64,000 nucleotides of DNA from contig NC_058522.1 in the NCBI RefSeq assembly GCF_904849725.1, positions 336,541,029 through 336,605,028 of the forward strand, written 5' to 3'. Under the pieces are notes generated by a model. That model searched no databases, had not been told where the DNA came from, and worked only from the letters and a program-made list of their open reading frames with translations. Position 1 is the stretch's first letter. The number at the start of each line of letters is the position of its first letter. This stretch comes from Hordeum vulgare subsp. vulgare. Its lineage: Eukaryota; Streptophyta; Magnoliopsida; Poales; Poaceae. Position numbers and translations under genes: made by a program. Below, one piece after another: positions 32,926-44,434 of the stretch.

Positions 32926-35900
32926 TGTTGGGTAACGTAGCATAAATTCAAAAAAAATCCTACGCATATTCAGATCTTCCTATGGAGAGACCAGCAACGA
33001 GAGAGGGTGAGTGCATCTTCATACCTTTGAAGATCGCTAAGCGGAAGCGTTGCTAGAACGCGGTTGATGGAGTCGTACTTGCGGTGATTCAGATCGCGAT
33101 GAGATTCTGATATAGTGTCGAACCACGACACCTCCGCGTTCAACACACGTGCAGCCCGGTGACGTCTCCCGCAGCTTGATCCAGCAAGGAGGAGGTAGAG
33201 GTTGGGGAATATCTCCGGCATCACGACGGCGTGGTGTCAATGGAGAGACGAGGTCTCCCGGCAGGGCTTTGCCAAGCACCGTGGGAGAGGAGGAAGGAGG
33301 GGAGCAGGGCTGCGCCGAGGGAGAGGGAAAACCGTGTCCAAAACAGCCCCAAAACCCCCACTATATATAGGAGGAGGGGAGGGGGTGCCACCCCTAGGGT
33401 TCCCACCCTAGGTGGTGCGGCAGCCCCCCCAGATGGGAGGTGCGGCGGGCAGGGCAGGGGGAGGGGGTGGCGCACCCCTAGGTGGGCCTTAGGCCCACCA
33501 TCGCATAGGGTTCCCCCCCCCCTCTCCACCTCCTCCGCCTTGGGCCTCTTTGTGGGAGGCGCACCAGCCCACTTTGGGCTGGTTTCCCTCCACCTTTTGG
33601 CCCATGCTACCTGTTGGGGCTGGTGGCCCCTCCCGGTGGACCCCCGGGACCATTTCCGGTGGTCCCGGTACGCTACCGGTGACGCACGAAACATTTCTGG
33701 TGTCCAAAACTGTTGGAAATATGCCCTAGAGGCAATAATAAAATGGTTATTATCATATTTCCTTGTTCATGATAATCGTCTATCGTTCATGCTATAATTG
33801 TATTAACAGGAAACAGTAATACATGTGTGAATGAATAGATCACAATGTGTCCCTAGCAAGCCTCTAGTTGGCTAGCTCGTTAGTCAATAGATGATCATGG
33901 TTTCCTGATCATGGACATTGGATGTCATTGATAACGGGATCACATCATTGGGAGAATGATGTGGTGGACAAGACCCAATCCTAAGCCTAGTACTAGATCG
34001 TATTGTTCGTATGCTAATGCTTTTCTAATGTCAAGTATCTTTTCCTTCGACCGTGAGATTGTGCAACTCCCGGATACCATAGGAATGCTTTGGGTGTATC
34101 AAACGTCACAACGTAACTGGGTGACTATAAAGGTGCACTACGGGTACCTCCGAAAGTGTCTGTTGGGTTGGCACGAATCGAGATCGGGATTTGTCACTCC
34201 GTGTGACGGAGAGGTATCTCTGGGCCCACTCGGTAGAACATCATCATGAGCTCAATGTGACTAAGGAGTTAGTCACACGATGACGTGCTACGGAACGAGT
34301 AAAGAGACTTACCGGTAACGAGATTGAACAAGGTATAGGTATACCGACGATCGAATCTCGGGCAAGTTCTATACCGACAGACAAAGGGAATCGTATACGG
34401 GATTGATTGAATCCTTGACATCGTGGTTCATCCGATGAGATCATCGTGGAGCTAGTGGGAGCCACCATGGGTATCCAGACCCCGCTGATGGTTATTGGCC
34501 AGAGAGGTGTCTCGGTCATGTCTGCCTGTCTCCCGAACCCGTAGGGTCTACACACTTAAGGTTCGATGACGCTAGGGTTATAGGGAATTGTTATACGAGA
34601 TTACCGAAAGTTGTTCGGAGTCCCGGATGAGATCCAGGACGTCACGAGGAGCTCCGGAATGGTCCGGAGGTAAAGATTGATATATAGGACGGATGGTTTC
34701 GGAGACCGGAAGTGTTTCGGGCATCACCGGTAACGTACCGGGACCACCGGGACCACCGGAGGTGGTCCCGGGGGACCACCGAAGGGGGGCTGCGACCCCA
34801 AGAGGTAAGATGGGCTAAGTGGGGGTGGGAACCAGCCCCTAGTTGGGCTGGTGCGCCTCCCCACTCAGCCCATGGCGCAGGGGAAAGAAAAAGAGGGGGG
34901 AACCCTAACTCAGGTGGGCCTTAGGCCCACCAGAGGGGTGCGCCACCCCCTCCTCCCCATCTGGCCGCCACAAACCCCATCTGGGAGGGCTGCCGCACCC
35001 CCTAGGGTGGGAACCCTTGGGGTGGCACCCCCTCTCCCCTTCCCCTATATATAGTGGGCACTTTTGGCCTTTGGAGGACACAGTTTTCCCTCTCCCTCGG
35101 CGCAGCCCTGCACTTCTTCCTCCTCCTCTCTGCCGGCGCTTGGCGAAGCCCTGCCGGGAGACCTCGTCTCTCCACCAACACCACGCCGTCGTGTTGCTGG
35201 TCTTCTTCCCCAACCTCTCCCTCCTCCTTGCTGGATCAAGGTGCGGGAGACGTCACCGGGCTGCACGTGTGTTGAACGCGGAGGTGCCGTTGTTCGGCAC
35301 TAGATCGGAATCACCGCGAGTACGACTCCATCAACCGCGTTCTAGCAAACGCTTCCGCTTAGCGATCTTCAAAGGTATGAAGATGCTCTTACCCCTCTCT
35401 CGTTGCTGGTCTCTCCATAGGAAGATCTGAACATGCGTAGGAAAAATTTTGAATTTATGCTACGTTACCCAACAAAAACCATCCATCCTATATATCAATC
35501 TTTACCTCCAAACCAATCCGGAGCTCCTTGTGACATTCGGGATCTCATCCGGGACTCCGAACAACTTTAGGTAACCTCGTATAACATTTCCCTATAACCC
35601 TAGCATCATCGAACCTTAAGTGTGTAGACCCTACGGGTTCGGGAAGCATGCAGACATGACCGAGACGTTCTCCGGCCAATAACCATCACCGTGATCTGGA
35701 TACCCATGGTGGCTCCCACACATTCCACGATGATCTCATCGGATGAACCACGATGTCAAGGATTCAATCAATCCCGTATACAATTCCCTTTGTCTGTCGG
35801 TATAGAACTTGCCCGAGGTTCGATCGTTGGTATACCTATGCCTTGTTCAATATCGTTACCGGTAAGTCTCTTTACTCATTCCGTAGCACGTCATCGTGTG

Positions 35901-36463
35901 ATTAACTCCTTAGTCACATTGAGCTCATGATGATGTTCTACTGAGTGGGCCCAGAGATACCTCTCCGTCATATGGAGTGACAAATCCCGATCTCGATTCG
36001 TACCAACCCAACAGACACTTTCAGAGGTACCCATAGTGCACCTTTATAGTCACCCAGTTACGTTGTGACGTTTGATACACCCAAAGCACTCCTACGGTAT
36101 CTGGGAGTTGCACAATCTCACAGTCGAAGGAAAAGACACTTGACATTAGAAAAGCTTTAGCATACGAACAATACGATCTAGTAATATGCTTAGGATTGGG
36201 TCTTGTCCATCACATCATTCTCCCAATGATGTGATCCCGTTGTCAATGACATCTAATGCCCATGATCAGGAAACCATGATCATCTATTGATCATCGAGCC
36301 AGCCAACTAGAGGCTAGCTAGGGACACATTATGATCTATTTATTCACACATGTATTACTGTTTCCTGTTAATACAATTATAGCATGAACAATAGATGATT
36401 ATCATGAACAAGGAAATATGATAATAACCATTTTATTATTGCCTCTAGGGCATATTTCCAACA
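32926..36463 (-). repeat. 3' LTR of element C, split by solo LTR H
   Basis: The parts 32926-33710 and 35480-36463 give a 1769-bp LTR after leaving out H and one copy of AAAAC. On the minus strand it starts TGTTGGAAATATGCC and ends CTACGTTACCCAACA. Confidence 0.92.
33711..35474 (+). mobile_element. Solo Copia LTR H inside the 3' LTR of element C
   Basis: This 1764-bp solo LTR (TGTTGGAAATATGCC...CTACGTTACCCAACA) lies in opposite orientation inside an LTR of the same subtype. Exact AAAAC copies flank it at 33706-33710 and 35475-35479. A TATA-like box is at about 35044-35053. A perfect 9-bp stem hairpin (GGGACCACC/GGTGGTCCC) is at 34749-34769. Confidence 0.95.
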
Positions 36464-36478
36464 GTCTCCCACTTGCAC
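36464..36478 (-). other. Polypurine tract of element C
   Basis: The complement of GTCTCCCACTTGCAC sits directly after the LTR boundary and is the same PPT as in elements A, B and D. Confidence 0.88.
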
Positions 36479-36495
36479 TAGAGTCAATAATCTAG

Positions 36496-37011
36496 TTACA
36501 TTGTGATGTATCGAACACCCATAGCATTATGGTGTTGATCAAGTTTTGCTCGAGGAAGAGGTTTTGCCAACGGGTCTGCAATATTCAGATATGTGTGTAC
36601 TTTACAAATGTCTATCACTCCACTCTGGACATGGTCTTGGATAGAGTTGTAGCGGCGTTTTTTGTGCTTGGTCTTCCGGTGAAACCTGGGCTCCTTGGTT
36701 ATGGCAATGGCCCTAGTGTTATCATAGAAGAGCGTCATTGGACCCGGCGCGTTTGGAACCACTCCAAGGTCGGTGATGAGATCCTTCATCCAAATTCCTT
36801 CATGAGCCACTTCTGAAGCAGCTATGTACTCCGCTTCACATGTAGATGTTGCCACGACTTCTTGCTTGCTGCTGCACCAGCTCACTGCCCCACCATTCAA
36901 AACATATACGTATCCGGTCTGTGACTTAGAGTCATCCGGATCTTTGTCGAAGCTAGCATTGACGTAACCCTTTACGATGAGCTCTTCGTCACCTCCATAA
37001 ACGAGAAACAT
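36496..37011 (-). pseudogene. Element C RNase H domain
   Basis: A 171-codon open stretch encodes Copia RNase H (KGYVNASFDKDPDDS, STCEAEYIAASE, YDNTRAIAITKEP, ADPLAKPLPRAKLDQH, FITM-type end YITM). It begins downstream of a stop (about 37056) that follows YQSDPGMEH. Sequence identity to element A RNase H is high. It is non-functional because gag and most of integrase are deleted. Confidence 0.9.
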
Positions 37012-37056
37012 CTCCTTAGTCCTCTTCAGGTACTTAAGGATATTCTTGACCGCTAT

Positions 37057-38210
37057 CTAGTGTTCCATACCGGGATCACTTTGGTACCTCCCTACCAAAC
37101 TTATGGCAAGGTTTATATCAGGTCTGGTACACAGCATGGCATACATTAGAGAGCCTACGACTGAAGCGTAGGGGACAGTACTCATCTTCTCTCTATCTGC
37201 TGCCGTGGTCAGTGACTGAGTCTTACTCAATCTCAAACCTTGCAAAACGGGCAAGAACCCTTTCTTTGAGTTTTCCATATTGAACTTCTTCAATATCTTG
37301 TCAAGGTATGTACTTTGCGAAAGACCTATGAGGCGTCTCGATCTATCTCTATAGATCTTGATGCCTAATATGTATGCAGCTTCTCCAAGGTCCTTCATTG
37401 AAAAACTCTTGTTCAAATAGGCCTTTATGCTCTCCAATTCCCCATCAATAATATGTCATCCACGTATAGTATGAGGAAAGCTACAGAGCTCCCACTCACT
37501 TTCTTTTACAGACAGGCTTCTCCGTAAACCTGTATGAACCCAAACGCTTTAATCACCTCATTAAAGCGAATGTTCCAACTCCGAGATGCTTGCACCAGCC
37601 CATAGATGGATCGCTGGAGCTTGCACACTTTGTTAGCACCCTTAGGGTCGACAAAACCTTCTGGTTGCATCATATACAACTCTTCCTTAAGATTCCCGTT
37701 AAGGAACGTTGTTTTGACGTCCATTTGCCAAATTTCATAATCATAAAAGGCGGCAATTGCTAACATGATTCGGACTGATTTCAGCTTTGCTACGGGAGAG
37801 AAAGTCTCTTCGTAGTCAACTCCTTAAATTTGTCGAAAACCCTTTGCGACAAGTCGAGCTTTATAAACGGTCACATTACCGTTTGCATCAGTCTTCTTCT
37901 TGAAGATCCATTTATTTTCTATGGCTCACCAGTCATCGGGCAAGTCCACCAAAGTCCATACTTTGTTCTCATACATGGATCCTATCTCGTATTTCATAGC
38001 CTCAAGCCATTTGTTGGAATCCGGGCCCGCCATTTCTTCTTCATAGGTCGAAGGTTCACCGTTGTCTAACAACATGATTTCCATCACAGGGTTGCCGTAC
38101 CACTCTGGTGCGGAGCGTGCCCTTGTGGACCTTCGCGGTTCAGTAGTAACTTGATCCGAAGCTTCATGATCATTATCATTAACTTCCTCTTCAGTTGGTG
38201 TAGGTGCCAC
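37057..38210 (-). pseudogene. Element C reverse transcriptase
   Basis: Copia RT is readable from the acidic linker (EEEVNDNDHEASDQV) through ENKWIFKKKTD, QMDVKTTFLNG and LYMMQPEGF to YQSDPGMEH. The YVDD box is present at about 37455-37466, but the frame around it is broken: about 17 bp present in element A are lost near 37437, next to a second lesion near 37506. A stop also lies near 37826 (between 37766 and 37926). Confidence 0.88.
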
Positions 38211-38240
38211 AGGAACAATTTCCCGTGCTGCGCTACTTTC

Positions 38241-38540
38241 CTATTCGAGAGGGGGTGTAATTACCTCATCAAGTTCTACTTTCCTCCCACTTACTTCTTT
38301 CGAGAGAAACTCTTTCTCTAGAAAGGATCCGTTCTTGGCAACAAAGGTTTTACCTTCGGATCTAAGATAGAAGGTATACCCAATAGTTTCCTTAGGGTAT
38401 CCTATGAATACGCATTTCTCTGCTTTGGGTTCAAGCTTCTCTGGTTGAAGTTTCTTCACATAAGAATCGCAGCCCAAAACTTTAAGAAACGATAACTTAG
38501 GTTTCTTGCCAAACCGTAGTTCATACGGTGTCATCTCAAC
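38241..38540 (-). pseudogene. Element C integrase C-terminal fragment
   Basis: The frame from the deletion point reads TPYELRFGKKPKLSFLKV, then FIGYPKETIGYTFYLRSEGK and FLEKEFLSKEVSGRK. This is the end of Copia integrase and the start of the linker. The first codons of the open frame beyond 38540 come from LTR sequence. Confidence 0.88.
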
Positions 38541-38801
38541 TTGTCCATCACATGATTCTCCCAATGATGTGATCCCGTTATCAATGACATCTAATGCCCA
38601 TGATCAGGAAACCATGATCATCTATTGATCAACGAGCTAGCCAACTAGAGGCTTGCTAGGGACACATTGTGATCTATTTATTCACACATGTATTACAGTT
38701 TCCTGTTAATACAATTATAGCATGAACAATAGACGATTATCATGAACAAGGAAATACGATAATAACCATTTTATTATTGCCTCTAGGGCATATTTCCAAC
38801 A
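38541..38801 (-). repeat. 5' LTR remnant of element C (first 261 bp)
   Basis: Only the start of the LTR (TGTTGGAAATATGCC... on the minus strand) remains, followed outside by the TSD GCTAT. The junction with integrase marks an illegitimate deletion. Confidence 0.92.
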
Positions 38802-39828
38802 GCTATTCCGCCGAGGAAACTTCCCTCCCGGAGGGGAAATCGAAGCCATCGTCATCACCAACGATCCTCTCATCGAGAGGGGGACAATCTCCATCAACAC
38901 CATCTCCTCTCCACCTAGTTCATCTCTTGTATCCGATCTTTGTCTCAAAACCTCAGATTGGTACCTGTGAGTTGCTAGTAGTGTTGATTACTCCTTGTAG
39001 TTGATGCTAGTTGGTTTATTTGGTGGAAGATCATATGTTCAGATCCTTCATGATTATTAATACTCCTCTGATTATGAATATGAATATGCATTGTGAGTAG
39101 TTACATTCGTTCCTATGGACATGGGATAAGTCTTGTTATAAGTAATCATGTGAATTTGGTATTCGTTCGATATTTTGATAAGTTATACTGGTGTCATGTG
39201 AACGTCGAGTATATGACACTTCACCATTATTTCGGCCTAGAGGAAGGCATTGGGAAGTAATAATTATATGATGGGTTGCTAGAGTGACAGATGCTTAAAC
39301 CCTAGTTTATGCGTTGCTTCATAAGGGGCTGATTTGGATCCATATGTTTAATGCTATGGTTAGATTTATCTTAATTCCTATTTCGTAGTTGCGGATGCTT
39401 GAGAGAGAGGTTAATCATAAGTGAGAGGTTTGTCCAAGTAAGGACAACACCCAAGCATCGGTCCACCCACATATCAAATTATCAAAGTAACGAACGTTAA
39501 TCATATGAACATGATGAAAACTAGCTTGACATAAATTCCCAAGTGTCCTCGGGAGCGCTTTTGTCTATATAAGAGTTTTTTTAGGCTTTTCATTTTCTAC
39601 AAAAAGGATTGGGCCACCTTTCTGCACCTTTGTTACAATTGTTACTTGTTACCTGTTACAAATTACCTTATCACAAAACTATCTGTTACCGATAATTTCA
39701 GTGCTTGCAGAGAATACCTTATTGAAAACCGCTTGTCATTTCCTTTTGTTCCTCGTTGGGTTCGACACTCTTACTTATCAAAAGGACTATGAGATCCCCT
39801 ATACTTGTGGGTCATCAAGACTCTTTTC

Positions 39829-39846
39829 TGGCATCGTTGCTAGGGA
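39829..39846 (+). other. Degenerate PBS of element F (tRNA-Asp type)
   Basis: TGGCATCGTTGCTAGGGA lies 11 bp after the LTR end. It matches TGGCGCCGTTGCCGGGGA with four substitutions. Confidence 0.85.
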
Positions 39847-39923
39847 GTGAAGCGCCTTTGGTAAGTGGAACTTGGTAAGGAAAATTTTATATACTATGCT
39901 GAAATTTACTATCACTTGTCACT

Positions 39924-40358
39924 ATGGAAAATAATCCTTTGAGGAGCTTGTTCGGGGTATCTTCACCCCGACCGGAAGCACAAAGAGATGCTCCTCAACC
40001 TGCTGCACCCACTGAAAATATTTATTATGAAGTTCCTTCGGGTATGATAGAAAAACTGCTAGCTAATCCTTATGCAGGAGATGGAACACTACATCCTGAT
40101 TTGCACCTAATCTATGTGGATGAAGTTTGTGGATTATTTAAGCTTGCAGGTCTGCCCGAGGATGATGTCAACAAGAAGGTTTTTCCTTTATATTTGAAGG
40201 AAAAGGCATTTACATGGTATAAGCTATGTGATGAAATTGGATCATGGAACTACCACCGATTGAAATTGGAATTTCATCAGAAGTTTTATCCTATGCATCT
40301 GGTTCACCGTGATCAGAATTATATTTATCATATGCTCAAAGAGATACATATCTTCTAA
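39924..40358 (+). pseudogene. Element F gag N-terminal fragment
   Basis: ATG at 39924 opens a 144-codon frame (MENNPLRSLFGVSSPRPEAQ...). It contains the Athila gag features IYYEVPSGMIEKLLANPYAGDG-like sequence, LKEKAFTWYKL and LEFHQKFYP. It stops matching the usual gag after NYIY at about 40335, and the following sequence is unrelated. The rest of the element, including pol and the 3' LTR, is not in the window, so F is a truncated relic. Confidence 0.85.
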
Positions 40359-40743
40359 TTTTGGCATTACTTTTAAGTCTACCGTATGTGGTTGGTAGTA
40401 GTTGATTGATTTTCTTGGATTGCGTTGCTACTTAGCTGTTGGTGTTGTGCTTGCCATTCACACCTTTGTTGTTTTATAGAACCCGGACTGCACGATCCCC
40501 GGTCCTCATGAGCGTCTTTGTATTTGCTTCTGTTTTGGCCTAACCAACCGCCATTCATAATTTGTTCTCATGACCTTTCAATTTTTGTTTTACTGCGGGT
40601 GTTCAGTGAGAGTGCTTTCTATGTAATCTACACATCTCAAGGGAATAATGTGTACGTACATGCACACATCTTCGTCAATGGTATAGGTTCGTAATCTGTA
40701 TGTTTTTCTCATCACTCAAGTCATTATTTATTATCCATTGGGA

Positions 40744-40827
40744 CCTTTGTACATTCCCAATGTTTACCGAACCTTTGTAGATTCCCAATGTTCATCGGGC
40801 CTTTGTAGATTCTCAATGTTCAGTTTT
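40744..40827 (+). repeat. 28-bp tandem repeat, three copies
   Basis: Units starting at 40744, 40772 and 40800 share CCTTTGTA.ATTC.CAATGTT and then diverge in the last few bases. Confidence 0.9.
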
Positions 40828-40959
40828 CTTTAGTTATTTAGTCATCCGTTTTCTTTAGTTGGCGGGCCTATATTGCCTTACACTTCATACATTTGTTCAA
40901 AAGCTTTGGTAGTCGCTAGCTTTCGAAGCTATAGAAGATATCATTTTTAACGATCTATT

Positions 40960-41069
40960 TATCTTCTTCTTTTTGGTTCTTCTGAGAAACTCATGCCCCC
41001 CTATTTGTCAGTGTTTTCACATTGATGGTCCATGGAGGCTCTATGTGAGGAACCAAAAAGAAGAAGATA
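40960..41069. repeat. Hairpin with exact 20-bp arms and 70-nt loop
   Basis: TATCTTCTTCTTTTTGGTTC at 40960-40979 is exactly complementary to 41050-41069. No TIR-type transposon with known ends is evident. Confidence 0.85.
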
Positions 41070-41386
41070 CCATTGTTGGAAAGTATCCCGTGAGATACGA
41101 GTGACTGGATCTTATGCCTACTAATTAGATCACCAAAAGGCATAATAAACAAAGGGAAAAAATGGGTTCTTACCACCAATGTAAGAAGCCATTGGTGTAG
41201 GCGATGCGAAGTCCCGTGCCTGCTCGATGCAGGCGTGATGCAGGCTCGGGGTAGATAGTCGCAGCAGGTGGCGGCGTCCCTCCCGGCGCCACCGACACTG
41301 CCCTAGAACAGGGGCAAAGCTTGGAGATGGTCTTCCCGTCGTCCAGCGCTCCCCCAGATCGGTTAGGGTTTTAGGGATGTGGGGAG

Positions 41387-42982
41387 TGATACGTCTCAAA
41401 CGTATCTATAATTTTTTATGGTTTCACGCTGTTATCTTGTCAACTTTGGATGTTTTGTTTACCTTTTATATCTTTTTTGGGACTAACTTATTAACTCAGT
41501 GCCAAGCGCCAATTCCTGTTTTTCTGTGTTTTTGACTCTTTTCAGATCTGATTTTGGAACGGAGTCCAAACGGAATAATTCTTTCGCGATGATTTTTTAT
41601 GGAAAATATTAAAAATACCGGAAGAAAAAGATACCGTAGGGGGGTCACGAGGGCACCACAAGCCCTGTCGCCGCGCACCCCCTAGGTCGCGCCAACCAAG
41701 CATGTGGGGCCCTCGGGGGCCCACTTGATGCAACTCCAACACCATATGGTCCTATAAATTCAGAAACCTCCAGAAAGAAACCTAGATCGGGAGTTCCGCC
41801 GCCGCAAGTTCCTGTTTCCGCGATATCTCATCTGGAGACCCTTCCCGGTGCCCTGCCGGAGGTGACTTTGGAGTTGGAGGGCCTCTTCATCAACATCATC
41901 GCCCCTCCAATGACTAGTGACTAGTTCACTTCAGACCTACGGGTCCATAGTTAGTAGCAAGATGGCTTCTTCTCTCTCTTGGATCTTCAATACAAAGTTC
42001 TCCATGATCTTCATGGAGAACTATCCGATGTAATCCTGTTTGGTGGTGTGTTTGTCGAGATCCGATGAATTGTGGATTTGTGATCAGATTATCTATGATA
42101 TATATTTGAGTCTTTGCTGATTTCTAATATGCATGATTTGATATCCTTGTAAGTCTCTCCGAGTCTTGTGTTTTGTTTGGCCGACTAGATCTATGATTCT
42201 TGCAATGGGAGAAGTGCTTGGTTTTGGGTTCTTACCGTGTGGTGACCTTTCCTAGTGACAGTAGGGGCAGCAAGGCACACATCGTGTAGTTTCCATCAAG
42301 GGTAACAAGGTGGGCTTTGTCGTAGATATGATATTGTCCATCTACATCATGTCATCTTGCTTAAGGCGTTACTCTGTTCTTTTGGAGTTAATACACTAGA
42401 TGCATGCTGGATAGCGGTCAACGTGTGGAGTAATAGTAGTAGATGCAGAAAGTATCAGTCTACTTGTTTTGGAAGTGATGCCTATAGATATAATCATTTC
42501 CATAGATATCGTCACCACTTTGCACGGTTCTATCAATTGCTCGACAGTAATTCGTTCACCACCGTCTACTTGCTTTCATGAGAGAAGCCACTAGTAAACA
42601 CTACGGCCCCCGGGTCTATTCACACCCATCGTTTACACCTCCGCTTTTACTTTGCTTTGTTACTTTGTTGCTTTCAGTTCTCACTTGGCAAACAATCTAT
42701 AAGGTATTGACAACCCCTTCATAGCATTGGGAGCAAGCTCTTTGTGTTTGTGCAGGCACTTGTGATACTCCTTCACTGGATCGATACCTTGGTTCTCAAA
42801 ACTGAGGGAAATACTTACCGCCGCTGTGCTACATCACCGTTTCCGCTTCGAGGGAACACTAATGCAAGGCTCCAAGGCCACGGGGGAATCCTTTGCATAT
42901 TTGCCTAGGAAGTCCCTAAGGCGTAGCCGCTGCAGCAGGATTCCTCGCGCCGTACCGGGGAAGGTCTGTTGTCGCAGTAGCA
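41387..42982 (+). repeat. 5' LTR of E2
   Basis: It is 1596 bp, starts TGATACGTCTCAAACG and ends GTCGCAGTAGCA. The likely TATA region is CCTATAAATTC near 41751-41761. Close to the end (42945-42961) lies TCGCGCCGTACCGGGGA, a PBS-like sequence within U5. Confidence 0.92.
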
Positions 42983-43060
42983 AGAAGAATTTCTGGTGCC
43001 GTTGCCGGGGAAGGTCTGTTGTCGCAGTAGCAAGAAGAATTTCTGGCGCCGTTGCCGGGG
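42961..43060 (+). repeat. Tandem 50-bp duplication spanning the LTR end and PBS of E2
   Basis: 42961-43010 and 43011-43060 are identical except for one base (T at 42997, C at 43047). Each copy contains the last 22 bp of the LTR, the spacer AGAAGAATTTC and the PBS. Confidence 0.95.
42994..43011 (+). other. First PBS copy of E2 (one substitution)
   Basis: TGGTGCCGTTGCCGGGGA differs from the tRNA-Asp PBS by a C-to-T change at its fourth base. Confidence 0.9.
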
Positions 43061-43061
43061 A
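43044..43061 (+). other. Second PBS copy of E2 (canonical)
   Basis: TGGCGCCGTTGCCGGGGA is a full match to the Athila-type tRNA-Asp PBS. Confidence 0.9.
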
Positions 43062-43243
43062 AGGAGAGATCTATCCAAGTAGGTCTCACAAACTCATCTC
43101 TGGCATTTACTTTTTTGCCAGTTGCCTCTCGTTTTCCTCTCCCCCACTTCACATTTGTCGTTTTCATTTGCCTTTCGCCTTTTCCGTTTTCCTTTGCCGG
43201 TTTTCTTGCTTGCTTGTGTGCTTGTTTGTTTGTTGAAGTCATC

Positions 43244-44434
43244 ATGGCTGAAAACACCAAACTTCGCGACTTCTCGAGCACTAATAATAATGATTTTATT
43301 AGTACTCCGATTGCTCCCGCCACTAGTGCGGAATCGTATGAAGTCAACGCAGCTTTGCTGAATCTTGTTATGAAAGAGCAATTCTCTGGCCTTCCTAGTG
43401 AAGATGCCGCATCCCATCTCAATACCTTCATTGAGCTTTGCGATATGCAAAAGAAAAGAGATGTGGATAATGACGTGATTAAGTTGAAACTTTTTCCTTT
43501 CTCGTTGCGAGACCGCGCAAAAACTTGGTTTTCTTCTTTGCCTAAAAATAGTATCAATTCTTGGGATAAGTGCAAAGATGCTTACATATCCAAGTATTTT
43601 CCGCCGGCTAAGATCATCTCCTTACATAACGATATCATGAATTTCAAGCAACTTGGTCATGAACACGTTGCAGAATCTTGGGAGAGGATGAAGCTTATGA
43701 TTAGAAATTGTCCCGCTCATGGCTTGAGTTTGTGGATGATTATACAAATCTTTTACGCTGGTTTGAATTTCGCTTCTCGCAATATCTTGGACTCCACCTC
43801 AGGTGGAACGTTCATGGAAATCACGTTAGGAGACGCTACAAAACTCCTAGACAATATCATGACCAACTACTCTCAGTGGCACACTCAAAGGTCACCTGCT
43901 AGCAAAAAGGTACACGCTATAGAAGAAATTAACTCGCTTAGTGCTAAGATGGATGAGTTGATTAATTTGGTTGCTAGTAGAAATGCTCCTTTAGATCCTA
44001 ATGACATGCCACTATCTTCCTTGATTGAGAGTAGCAACGCTAGTTTGGACGTTAATTTTGTTGGTAGGAACAATTTTGGCAACAATAATGCTTTTAGAGG
44101 AAACTATGTTCCTAGGCCTTTTCCTAGTAACTCCTCTAACAATTATGGCAATTCCTACAACAACACTTATGGAAATCACAACAAATTACCCTCTGATTTA
44201 GAGAGTAATATCAAAGAGTTCATCAACTCTCAAAAGATTTTCAATGCGTCCATAGAGGAAAAACTACTCAAAATTGACGATTTGGCTAAGAGCGTTGATA
44301 GGATGTCTTGTGATATTGATGCTTTGAAAGTTAGATGTGCTCCTCCCAAGGTCAACTTGGATGAAACTTTGAAAGCTATGCGTGTCTCCATAAATGAGAG
44401 CAAAGAAAGAACCGCCGAAATTCGCGCGGTTTAA
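43244..44434 (+). pseudogene. E2 gag
   Basis: Gag starts at ATG 43244 (MAENTKLRDFSSTNNN), matching the E1 start, and is open for 396 codons. The frame is also open upstream to 43052, but that part lies in the leader. The retrotransposon gag domain is intact (FSGLPSEDAASHL, LFPFSLRDRAKTWFSSLP, DKCKDAYISKYFPP, ERMKLMIRNCPAHGLS). An Asn-rich segment (NNFGNNNAFRGNYVP) follows. The frame ends at a TAA at 44432-44434, where a frameshift separates it from the continuation at 44435 (NHEDLKVLGVSPLESL), so the gag-protease product is split. Confidence 0.9.

Larger units (their letters stand above)
32926..38801 (-). mobile_element. Copia element C (Angela-like), internally deleted, inserted in the LTR of F
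   Basis: This minus-strand element is bounded by GCTAT at 32921-32925 and 38802-38806. Its 3' LTR (32926-36463) is nearly complete but split by solo LTR H. Its internal part keeps RNase H, RT and the integrase C-terminus. At 38540/38541 the integrase sequence jumps directly into the first 261 bp of the 5' LTR. Gag, protease, most of integrase, the PBS and most of the 5' LTR are therefore lost in one deletion. The intact outer TSD shows that the loss happened after integration. Confidence 0.93.
32448..39817 (+). repeat. 5' LTR of Gypsy element F (Fatima-like), split by element C
   Basis: The LTR starts TGATACGTCCATTTTGC at 32448 and ends GGGTCATCA at 39817. Taking out element C and one TSD copy leaves 1489 bp. 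The two parts (32448-32925 and 38807-39817) join across GCTAT, the TSD of C. The sequence pattern (AGGCTTGTGGGCCCCCTGG, then TTGATGCTAGTTGGTTTATTTGGTGG) is that of an abundant Athila-lineage LTR of Triticeae. Confidence 0.9.
40359..41073. other. Unassigned DNA with tandem repeat and hairpin
   Basis: No gene is recognised in this 715-bp stretch. It holds a 28-bp tandem repeat (40744-40827) and a 20-bp inverted repeat (40960-40979 and 41050-41069) and ends at the LTR of element G. ACCAT at 41069-41073 is the presumed left TSD of G. Confidence 0.5.
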
